Origin: Cladocopium goreaui
Taxonomy: Eukaryota > Sar > Dinophyceae > Suessiales > Symbiodiniaceae
DNA length: 64,000 bases
NCBI GenBank assembly: GCA_947184155.2
Contig: CAMXCT020002344.1
Coordinates: forward strand, 1 to 64,000
Reading direction: 5' to 3'
In this document: in pieces, positions 21,561-30,836 of the stretch
Layout: each line of letters opens with the position of its first letter
Position numbering within the stretch: the stretch's first letter is position 1
The notes under the pieces: model-generated
The model's database searches: none
What the model was told of the DNA's origin: nothing
What the model saw: the letters and a program-made list of their open reading frames with translations, nothing else
Made by a program: the position numbers and the translations under genes

Positions 21561-23759
21561 CTAGGACTGGGTGTGCTTGATCACTGCATTGCATTGGATG
21601 CAAAAAGGGGCCGTGGCAGCATCAATGGCATTGGGCTCCACGCTTTTCATATTTATCGTTTTGACCCTTCCACAAGCCAGTCGGTCCGTCTCCTCATCTT
21701 GGAGTACATGTATAGTTCCTGTCAACTTGTGCGCCACAAACGTGTACTCATCTGGTTCACCAATTGGCATCCCAGGTCTGTCTGCCAAGTGAAGCTTGGA
21801 ATGGATTGAGGCCACTTCTGTGTCTTCGAAGTCTGATTCCAGCGACTCCTCATCTGCATTCACCTGCAACTCTGAGCGCAACATCCTGCTCAGCCTGGCG
21901 GCTCTACTTGCATCGGGGTCTAACTCGTTCTCTACTATCATCTGCAAGACTTTGGCCACCTTGACTTGAAGTAGGAGCTGAGCATCCCTGTTGTAGGTGG
22001 TTGCACTCTTCGTTGATGCCTCAATGTGGTGACCAAGCATCGTACGCTCTTCCCTTGTAAAAACATCAGTCATGCCACACCATGTGAGGACCGTGGGCTT
22101 GCATGAGTGAGAGCTGAATTGTGCAACGGCCTCTTGGCCTAAGGCCGGTTCCAAAAACTCCTTCAAAAACAGCGATGCTTCTGCCGTTGTCATTGGGGAC
22201 ACCCCCCAGGTGCCTGCTCTGTCGTTCCAGGACGGCAAAAAGGGCCTTCCCGTGATTTCTTTGATCTCATTCAATGCATTGACAAATGATTCACCCCAGG
22301 CGTCGTCGGAGTCAAACTTCCCCAGTGCCGTAAACGGCAACAACCTGGTCTTGTCTTCTTTGCTCTTCGACGTCTTGTGTTTTGAAGACTCGGCCTCCAC
22401 CAAAACTAACTCTTCATGTCTGTCAACCCAAATATGTTCCAGTCTTGCAAAATCTGACCATCGGGCTGATGCAAAAACACCAAATAACAGTGCTCCCGAA
22501 ACAGCAGTGCGCAACAAATTGGTGTTGCTGGTGCAAATAATCTCAAGTGTCCTCACCGCTGCAACAGTCAATTGGGGAGCTTGTCTCAGTTTCCGTTTCT
22601 CCAGGTACATCGAGTGGGCTGCTCCTTGAACCCTAGGTGATAAAATTGTCTTGCAGCTAGTTTTCCTGAATCTCAGATTTGCCTCAAAGAAGTTCAAGGC
22701 TTCCACAACATGGCTGGCTCGTGTTGGGGCAGCATTCTGCTCCCTCAGTGAGCACATGTACGAGTACAGCTGCTGTTCTGTTACGCTCCAAATCGGCGTC
22801 TGCTCATTCTCCAGCATCCATCCTGCAAGCGACCAAAGGGATGATGTCCTCTTGAGGATTGTGGCAGTGGCCTTTTTCGCAAAGCAGTCCTTGAGGATCT
22901 GAAGCACATCAATTGAGTCATCTAACCCTCCAGCTAAATTGCATAAGGCTACCCCAACTTCCGTCCCTTGCAGGTCCAACAAAAGCAAACTCTTGATCTG
23001 GTTCAAACATCGACTGAGCAGCTCATCTTCAGGGATGACGCATTTTGATGCCGCAATGCGCTTGACTGCAAACTTCGAGGCTGGACCCACCGGCAATGGA
23101 GAGTCTTGCTTGGTCAAGGCTGCAGGTGCCAATGTATCAATAAGGCCTACCACTGGAGGTGTTAAGCCCTTGACCGGCGGCATAGCAGGCATCGGTCCTC
23201 CAAAAATGGGTGCAAGAGGTCCTTGCTCCCAAGGCATCTTGATGTCATGGGTTCGGAATCTTTGCATGGCTTCCAGACTGGCAAGTCTTGCAACATTCTG
23301 CAATTGCATTGGACTCACATCTTGGCTATCAGTGTTAGATTCCATTGCAGTTTCATCTTGTATTCTCTGTCTCTTGGCACTGGGCATCAAGCAAGGTGCA
23401 CTGCCAGTCGAAGGTGTCTGCGGTTGAGAGTCCGACCCATCGCCTCCAAACATAGACATGTCGTCACGCTTGGCCTGAGATCTGGCTCTCCATCTCGCTC
23501 TGAAACCTTTTGCAGCAGAAACTTCATATCCTGTTGCGGCACTGTAACCCTGCTGCTCTGAAGAAGGTTGCATGGCATCCACATTTTGTTGCTGCTGAAA
23601 AACTTGCTCATCAAAGCCAAAATCCGAAAATGAAATCTGCTGGTTAAAATTTTCCATGCCAAGGTCTGGACAACTGGGCTCCGAGACATCGCCAATGCGT
23701 CCTGGTGTTGGCCCCTGTGAGTGGGACGCTGCAGCAGTGGACTTATCAGAATGCATCAT
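21561..23759 (-). CDS. Tyrosine recombinase (integrase) of the outer DIRS-like element
   Basis: About 732 residues from the first ATG; the open frame extends 18 codons further but only from a TTG. The tyrosine recombinase would integrate the circular DNA copy. The C-terminal catalytic domain shows box A Arg in ASARWSD (residue ~433), SSHSCKPT (~550-556) in place of the usual HxxR, LGHH (~576-579) and the nucleophile Tyr in TTYNRD (~589). So the second catalytic Arg is Lys, as it is in the nested element's recombinase. The first ~230 residues are Gln/Pro/Ser-rich and poorly structured. Beyond the catalytic domain lies a C-terminal segment with H...H...CGR...CxxC, which could bind metal. The frame is intact. 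It is the first gene of the element, ahead of gag, which is unusual: DIRS1 places it last. Confidence 0.88.
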   Translation of the reverse strand: MMHSDKSTAAASHSQGPTPGRIGDVSEPSCPDLGMENFNQQISFSDFGFDEQVFQQQQNVDAMQPSSEQQGYSAATGYEVSAAKGFRARWRARSQAKRDDMSMFGGDGSDSQPQTPSTGSAPCLMPSAKRQRIQDETAMESNTDSQDVSPMQLQNVARLASLEAMQRFRTHDIKMPWEQGPLAPIFGGPMPAMPPVKGLTPPVVGLIDTLAPAALTKQDSPLPVGPASKFAVKRIAASKCVIPEDELLSRCLNQIKSLLLLDLQGTEVGVALCNLAGGLDDSIDVLQILKDCFAKKATATILKRTSSLWSLAGWMLENEQTPIWSVTEQQLYSYMCSLREQNAAPTRASHVVEALNFFEANLRFRKTSCKTILSPRVQGAAHSMYLEKRKLRQAPQLTVAAVRTLEIICTSNTNLLRTAVSGALLFGVFASARWSDFARLEHIWVDRHEELVLVEAESSKHKTSKSKEDKTRLLPFTALGKFDSDDAWGESFVNALNEIKEITGRPFLPSWNDRAGTWGVSPMTTAEASLFLKEFLEPALGQEAVAQFSSHSCKPTVLTWCGMTDVFTREERTMLGHHIEASTKSATTYNRDAQLLLQVKVAKVLQMIVENELDPDASRAARLSRMLRSELQVNADEESLESDFEDTEVASIHSKLHLADRPGMPIGEPDEYTFVAHKLTGTIHVLQDEETDRLACGRVKTINMKSVEPNAIDAATAPFCIQCNAVIKHTQS

Positions 23760-24198
23760 CGTCGGAAATGTGAAAATTAAAACTGGAAATACTGGCAATA
23801 CTGGGTGTGTCAACCTGCCGCCACGTAAGTGTCACCCTGAGAAGGTTGACTGAGGTCTGGCTGAGAACTATGAGATCTGAGGTCCACACTTCCTGAGGAT
23901 CTGCCAAGAAAAGCAACAAGGTATGTTGAATGTCCAATGCAGTTCCGGTGCCAGTAAAAACAAAATTGATATTTGGATCAGTGATCTGAGATGGCCGACG
24001 AGGGAGAGGCCGTCGTGGCATAAATCTTCACTCCAAAGACAACAACCAGGCAAAAACCAGTACAAGTGCAGTCAAAAACCTGCTGTAGCTGAAATTGCAC
24101 AAACTGTCCAAGGAAATCCAGATTTCACCGTTGGTTTGAAGGCAATCGGTGCCTCAAGAAGTGTACGGCCACGGTGGACGGCCCCGACCATCAAAACA

Positions 24199-24621
24199 CT
24201 GAAAACGAAAAACCCTTGAGATTTGGATGGCTACACGTATTACCAGTGAAACTGAAACAGTAAATGATGAACTGAACTCACTTGACGGTTCACAGGTATC
24301 TGTCTTTGAAAACAGCTGATTCTGTAAACGCGTTTGAGTTTTGATTTGGCAGTTGTTTGAAGAATTGTTTCTGCCAGAAAAAACAAGCTGAATTTGTTTA
24401 TGTTCAAGCTCTGTTGGTTTGCTGCACAGTTCACGCGTTATGCATAAGTATGGATTGTGGAGCTATGCTTTCATGTTTTTATATATACGCACAGGTACGG
24501 ATTGTGCAATAGTTTGGTTCTTGGTTTCCTGACAGGTTCAGGTTGCTTACCAGAAGGGGCTTACGCTTCGAAACTACGCTGTCCTATTTTTAGACATTGC
24601 GATCACTACGTGAGAGCACTC
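24199..24621 (-). repeat. Outer element terminal repeat A1
   Basis: Copy of A2 (6821-7251), without the 8-base TCACTACG duplication. It is the 5' end of the element in its own orientation, and the flank from 24622 belongs to a LINE methyltransferase frame. The stretch 23760-24198 between A1 and the recombinase ATG is a leader in which I see no gene. Confidence 0.9.
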
Positions 24622-26267
24622 ATCTTGTGGCTGTCCCTCACCCTCATGAGAATGAGACTCTGACACCGGCTAGTGCTGACGCAAGTGCCCAGTGTCCAAC
24701 ACATGAGCATGCACCAGCGGAGACTGTTCGGTCACGCCCCAATGATAATGGCAATAAAGTAAGCCCATCCTGTAGCTATACTGATAGTCTACGCCCTCCA
24801 GTCAGTGGTGAAAGTGGTACTTCCCATAGTTCCCTTGCGAAGGAAAAAGATGCATCTCCTCCCAAAAGGGTTAAGTATTCCCAAGTTCACCCATACGCTA
24901 TCATTAGTCTTTTCGACAGTGTAGGCTCAGCTATTCCGGCCATCACTAAAGCTATTGGATGTGCTCCACGCATCATCATTGTTGCAGAATGTGACCCCAT
25001 CCTCAGGCAGCTCGTAGGTGAACAATTTTCTCTTCGAACAGACGGTGAATGGACCCAATCCAGCAAGGATACTTACACGCTTTATGCTGACGATGTGCGA
25101 CAGCTGCTTCGAAACCAATGTCGAATACTTAAGGAAGCATTTGCATTAGCTGGGTCACAGTGTCGTTGGTTTGTCATTGCTGGCTCACCCTGCCAGGATC
25201 TAACCCCAGCCGGCCCCCTGAAAGGACTCCTCGGACTCACTGGTCATTGTAGCTCCCTTTTCTACTATGTCCATGTAATCCTGTGGCTTTTGCAAATGAA
25301 CTATCCGCTTGAACACATCCGCTTTCTACTTGAAAATGCAGGTGCAATGCTTGACATCCATCGTAAAGCAATCTTGCGTGCCCTTGGACTAAACCCTGAT
25401 TCGACTCCCGATAGCTTCCGCGTTGACCCCAAGAATACACATGGCATAAGGCGTAACAGATTCTACTTTCGCAACTACCAAGACTGTGTAAAAGTCCCCA
25501 GGACGGTTGTCCTTGAACCGAATGACATAGAAGGGCCTTTGTTGGATTTTAGTGGTCATCCGATTCCCTTTGGACCACTCCTCCGTGTTAGATCAGTCCT
25601 GGGACACAATGTGTATCAGTTATCTTGGACGGCATATCAACCAATTTCTCTCATGTGGGACTACCTTTTCTGGGGAGATAAAGCTCAATTCCAAATCAAA
25701 GCCAAAATGCACTCCAGTGACATAATCCCTGCTCTTGACTTTGAGAAATCTCTGCCGCCACATTATCTGCGTGCATGGAATCGATTCTTACAGTCTCTCC
25801 GACAAACAAATGTGAGCACCATTGATAGAGACCGGCTTGTCCGTGCTATTCTGCCAATATTCCATCATCCCCACATCAAGGCACCCATGAGAATCCTGCT
25901 CTGCGACGAGGTTGAAAGATTAGCTGGACTACACAACCATTTTGATCGGGTACATGCTCATCGCTCGCTGCTCACTGAGTTTACAGTTAGAAACTATTGC
26001 GGCAACAGCTTTCATCCGGAATGTATCCAAGCAGCCGTGGGCACCCAGAGCGTCTACGCAGCTGGCTTACTGAACCTGCTGAATCAGAAACCAAGCATGC
26101 ATGGTCCGGAGTCGTTCACCCGAAACAAGCTCGTACTCAATATCAAGCCTTGCGTGAACAAGTACAAACCCTGGCACGAGAACAACGTATCCGTGATCTC
26201 TCCTCCAAACAAATTGGTCTTGATCCAATGCCGGAATTTCCAATTCATGCGCTCGAAGGCCACTTGA
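24622..26267 (+). pseudogene. DNMT3-like cytosine methyltransferase domain of the plus-strand LINE
   Basis: The open frame runs through the junction from repeat A1 (opening TTG at 24597) but the LINE-derived part starts at 24622. A low-complexity Ser/Pro/His linker of ~90 residues precedes the enzyme. Motif I is ISLFDSVGS (~103-111 of the open frame), motif IV GSPCQDLT with the catalytic Cys (~196-203), motif VI ENAGA (~246-250) and motif VIII IRRNRFYF (~284-291). GSPCxDL and the following GLTG resemble DNMT3 (GSPCNDLS...). The end of the domain shares WTAYQPISLMWDY and FCGNSFHP-like residues with the other copy. Frame lost near 26050. All main catalytic residues are present. Confidence 0.82.
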
Positions 26268-27259
26268 CCCCGGTCATGCCGACTGTACTGCCCAAGCAAC
26301 TGCTACCTGCAACCCGTAAGATCCACCCTGCCGACCTAGGCGTCATGGACAACAGACCACCATCGCAGCTTTCGCCAACTGCAATTCAACTCCTTCAGAA
26401 GAAACAAATGCAAAGCATCATCACAGGGATGAAGTTTTTCGGAGCGGGAATTGGAAGAGCTGAAGATCTGCTGCAATTTTTCTTTGGCCATAATTATGAC
26501 GCTGTAGTTGAACGCCATTGTCCACAGGCTAAGGAATGGATCTCCCACCAACTTAAATCCGCTGGACAGTGCACCTCCACCATGGCACAGATTCTGCTTT
26601 GGTTGTATTCCCTATTACATCAAGAACATGTTTCTGTTCATTTTGTTCATATTGCCGATTGGGAAGATCAAGCACATATTGCTACCTTCGGTGACGCCCC
26701 TGCCAAATGGACAGTCTACTGTGTTCAATTCCCTCGCTCACGTACCTTCCACCTTGACACAGCTGCGTGGAATTGTCATACCCGTGTAGATATCCCATGG
26801 CAACAATTGCCTCACCCTGTTGTGTTTACTGCTGCACCTATCCCGTTCCACTGCACCAACCCCAACTGCATCTGGTTTGCTGTCCCTTATGGACCAAAAG
26901 GACAATATCTGATTTGCCATCGATTTATTGGCACATTCCTATATAACCAGTGCATCGTTTGCTTTTTGTCTTGGGTTGTCGAACAAGCCTCCTGCAACAT
27001 ACACACGGCAGCTGTTTCTTATCCTGAGCTCCATGGTTGTATGTTTATTGACAATGAAGGTACTGCCGCCATTGCTGCTGCGCACAACTGGAAGTTTGAT
27101 GACACTACAGGATATCAGACATGCCTAATCAAAGCATCTATTGACAACCGCTTATTCAAGTATCCTGAGCATAGCGACAATCTTCCACATATTAATCCTA
27201 TTGGGAAAATCAATCAGGAACTCGCATGCAGCTGGGGAATGGACGATGCCCCCCCCTGA
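26050..27259 (+). pseudogene. Middle domain of the plus-strand LINE
   Basis: Continues the methyltransferase ORF in another frame. It starts with a helical segment (QYQALREQVQTLAREQ) and goes on with a region matching 56875-58550 of the other copy, including similar Trp-, Cys- and Phe-rich stretches. It ends at a TGA after a C-run (GCCCCCCCCTGA). The endonuclease region follows in the same frame after that stop. No domain recognised. Confidence 0.6.
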
Positions 27260-27289
27260 TTTTGCTTACTTTGTTTGCTCCCTGATTGA

Positions 27290-28510
27290 GTGTCATCAGT
27301 AACCATGCAGCGTCTCGGGACAGTTGCGAAACCTCTGCTGCTCGAGTTTCGCAACGCGTGGTCCCGGCAAATCCGAGCGTTGTACTCACTTCAGTTCATG
27401 ACCAAATGTCCAAAAAGCCTCCACTGCTTGCAATCACTCTCTTTTTTGCCGCATGTCCTCCAGATTCCTGCGCCGTGGCCCATATTAGATATCCAGACAG
27501 TGGCTAATAAATGTGGTATCCGCAGTGAATGTTTTTCCCAATCTAGACAATTCCTTGCACAAGCACTGGCCAACTCTTCTGAGTTTAGCCTCCTTTGTGC
27601 TGAAGTCCTTAAATATCGTCTAGAAAAGAAACAAGACTGCTGTACTACCCTCAAACATTTAACCACATGGAATGTATCAGGTTGGAGAACGTTGCAATGG
27701 ACTAACCCTAAGACACAAGCCATTCTCCGCCGTGCTCGGCATGGTATTGTCTGCCTCCAAGAAACCAGATGGACGGCGAGCACTGCCACGAACTTTCTCC
27801 AAACTTATCCAGGCTTTAATATCGCACACTCCCCATCGATTGTCACAGAAAATGGAGGCCTGTCTGGAGGAGTAGCCATATTGATTCCGTGCTCTTTTAG
27901 GCTACTACAAGAAATTGTTATAACACCTGGCAAACTCCTAGCTGCACAAGTCCAGACCAGAACCGATTGCTTTTGGGTTATTTCGGCCTATTGTCATCCC
28001 AGTAGTGCTAAAGAAGACTGTGAAGCGCTTGCCAGGTGGTTAACGGATCATCAGGATCATCCTGACCCCTTTTTCATTGTCGGAGACTTTAATCATGGTC
28101 ATCACCTTTCCTCTGACGCTTGGCACCGCATTTTAAGTTGTGCTCAGGGTGACGACATAGTGAAAGATGAACCCACCTTCTGGGGCCCTAACGGTTCGTC
28201 ATCAATCGATAAAGTCATTCTTCCGACCGAATATATGAACCGTGGGCTAATCCAACATCAGGTGTTCTATGATCGTCTTTTTGAGTCTGCCGGGCATGCA
28301 TGCATATCCATTCAGTTGCGCCACAGGCCACCAGTTTCTAGCAGCCCGGACCTGCCCTTACACATGACTATACCGGCAAGTGTCTTTCAACCAGGCAAGG
28401 ACCGACATGACACCCGACAAGTGTGGCCGTCACTCCAATCGCTGGTTCGCCGACTTTGCCTAGTCTCCCAACCCACATTCGAATCCCTCCAGACATTATT
28501 ATGGCAATGA
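27290..28510 (+). pseudogene. AP-endonuclease domain of the plus-strand LINE
   Basis: The endonuclease nicks target DNA in target-primed reverse transcription. The first ~115 residues are poorly conserved. Signature residues follow: TTWNVSGW (Asn ~128), CLQETRW (Glu ~158), GDFNHG (Asp ~266, Asn ~268), SSIDKVI (Asp ~307) and AGHACI, where the usual SDH has become AGH. The frame opens on GTG and is in phase with the middle domain before the TGA. It ends at 28510, where the RT frame takes over in another phase. Confidence 0.8.
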
Positions 28511-28514
28511 TTGG

Positions 28515-30836
28515 ATGTCACTCCCCAAGCGGCCTCGAGACTTCAATACGCTGAGGAAGCATCTCCAATCTGATCGACCACTTCTCAACATCTCTAAACG
28601 GTTGCTACAAGAGCTCCTAGCGGCCCTTCCAGGCTTCCGCCCTGCCCTGGAAGAATATTGCCAATCGTCCACTGTCATCACGGTTCCTCGTACCTTCCTT
28701 TGGAAGTGTTTCGAGCTCCTTGATCTTCAGTTGCAACAACAGCATCTTATCACAAGGAATAGAGATGAAACTACCCGCAGCCGTGGCTTAGGCACTAATG
28801 CCCCTCTGTGGCAGAGATTGCGAGCTAGCTGCCCACGAACGGTCTTCTATAATGGTCCTATCCTGGACGGTGCAGGCAACCAGTGCCAAACCGACCTGGA
28901 CTTGTCTGCAGCCATGCTCGCCACTCGCAAGTTCTGGTTCCAACCGCCTGTTAAATATGATCCTGAGTGGACAGACTACCTGGACCAGTACAAAGCACAA
29001 GCCCAACCTTGGCCGCATGTTCCCCCACCCGGCACAGAAGACTTAATCAGAACTGTCCTTGCCACTAACGATTCTTCCCCAGGTCCAGACGGAATACCCT
29101 ATGCGGCATGGCGACTCCACCCTGGCGTGTCATCCGATGCGATGATTACGCATCTCAATGATATCTGTAGATCCTCTGTTCCTCCCCCTTGCTCAGTCCA
29201 AGCATGGATCCCGAAAGCCAAAATGGGCCCCACTGCTGATAATTTCCGTCCATTGGGTATGCCATCGACATTTGAGAGAGTAATAGACGGAAGCATCGCG
29301 ACAGTCATAACCAGAGCCATTGCTCCGCTACTCCACCCCTCTCAAACGGTGTTAAATCTTTTTCGTGAACCGCAAAGTGCTGTCCAATCCGTCCAATCTG
29401 TTCTTGACCAAGATGCACCATGTGCATGCCTGTCATTGGACCTTTCCAAAGCATTCGAGCGGATTAACCCATATTGGATCTTGCAAATTTTATCAGCGTG
29501 TAAAGCCCCCTGGTGGATCATCATGTACACTCGGCATATACTCCTGTTCCGACGGTGTAGGCACAAGGTCCAAGGCAAGTTGTTACCCTCAAAAATGATT
29601 GTCACAGGTGTTGACATGGGTCGATCTTTTTCAGTCCTGCTCTTTTGCGTTGCCATGGACCCTGTTTTGACCTATCTCAACCGAATCCCCGGCATGCTGA
29701 CAGTTCAAGGGTATGTGGACGACACCACCATGGTGGGTGATACCACCGCCGGCATGCAATGGCTCTCTGATGCCTGGCAAGCTTGCACCCGTTTGAAATC
29801 TGCCGGCATCCAAATAGATGAACACCACTCCTGGCGAACCAGTGGGATCAATATGCATGCAGCTAGCTCTGGCCAGATTGACCAATACCCTCCATTACAA
29901 TGGACACAAAGATTACCAGGTCATGCTACACTGAGGCAAGCATTGGTTCACAGAGCAGGTTATAGCACCACCACTATAGTGTGCCGAGCCGAGTTGTTTG
30001 TGTGTCTCACCCCAGCAGAGGTTGATGTAGTATTAGCCGGAGGACATCTTGCTAAAATTGACCCACTTTTCCTCGTACAGTGTAGTTGCTCCAACAAGTG
30101 CAGCGTCCTGGTTAACCACCCAGCCTCCCAGAGTACTCTGAATGCACTAGAATGCTCCAGCTGGGGAGCCCACCTCATTGAGGGAAAAACTACTGCGTTA
30201 GGTCTGCTGCTCTATGGTAAATATGCCCGTAGCCATCAAGGGTGGGCCCCCGTGGAGGAGCTTATAGGCACACAAGCCATCAACCCCAAAGCCATGTCCA
30301 AAGCCAACCATCGGCTAGCCCTTTTCGCCACACCTGCTCACTCTGTAGTGCAAAGAAGCCTTGCCAATAACTGCTTCATTCTGTCCCTCAATATCTACCA
30401 AAGTACATACTTTGGCTTCAATCCGGACGACATCAATCCATACCAGCAACGCTCTGCGAAACTTATCCTCGGCAGGCCATGGCTGGCCGCACGGTATCTC
30501 CCACACATATTTAGGTGGTTAGGTATTGCTCCTCCGTTAGACCCAGCGGTCACACTCACTGCAGCGTGTTTGGGTTATTGGCTTCGACAGAATGGCTCTA
30601 CCGCCTTTCTCTCACCGGGGTACCCGGATGTAGGGACAAGGCAAGGAGCGGTTGTCCAACGCATCTTCAGAACATGGATCCCCCTGCTCGGACTTGACAC
30701 AGTCGGCAACTTGTTACGCATAACTGCAGGACAAAACACCAGGAGAAAACACTTCCAATTCCTCCGTCAGCTTAAACTCAGTCTTTACGAGGCCATACAA
30801 TTTTTTTTTCCTCGAGTTTGGCCGATGTCGCGCTAA
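28515..30836 (+). pseudogene. Reverse transcriptase of the plus-strand LINE (C-terminus missing)
   Basis: 773 codons, the first ATG being coincidental after a frame change. RT signature: SSPGPDGIPYAAW (~187-199), PLGMPSTFERVIDG, SLDLSKAFERINPYW (~307-321), GVDMGRSFSVLLF and the catalytic GYVDDTTMVG (YVDD at ~400-403). The order and spacing match the other copy (YIDD). It stops after a T-run at 30801-30809, in the helical region that precedes the Cys-rich and CCHC zinc motifs of the other copy. Those motifs are absent here. Confidence 0.88.

Larger units (their letters stand above)
6353..24621 (-). mobile_element. Outer DIRS/PAT-like retrotransposon with split direct repeats (interrupted by a nested element)
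   Basis: Read on the minus strand the element runs A1 (24621-24199), recombinase, gag, methyltransferase, RT-RNase H, then B1 (7685-7252), A2 (7251-6821) and B2 (6786-6353). A1-body-B1-A2-B2 is the split-direct-repeat plan known from PAT/Ngaro-type tyrosine-recombinase retrotransposons, which integrate through circular intermediates and make no target-site duplication. The B1/A2 junction (CACTC|GTCTAAAA) shows exactly which bases are the two ends, and the same bases abut flanking DNA at 6352/6353 and 24621/24622. Without the nested insertion (12654-21484) the element is about 9.4 kb. Its recombinase, gag and RT frames are open, so it may be recently active. One TGA and one frame change separate gag, methyltransferase and RT. 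Confidence 0.9.
24622..30836 (+). mobile_element. LINE copy carrying a DNMT3-like methyltransferase (5' cut, 3' cut, frameshifted)
   Basis: Plus-strand LINE related to the larger copy at 50772-63110. It keeps the methyltransferase, the middle domain, the AP-endonuclease and the RT. It begins abruptly at the end of the outer DIRS-like element. It ends at 30836, in the region corresponding to residue ~1185 of the other copy's RT ORF, so the zinc knuckle, RNase H and C-terminal extension are missing. Loss of the 3' end is unusual for a LINE, which normally loses the 5' end, and suggests later deletion or replacement. Frame changes occur near 26050 and 28510, with a TGA at 27257-27259. The two copies are strongly diverged at the protein level. 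Confidence 0.85.
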
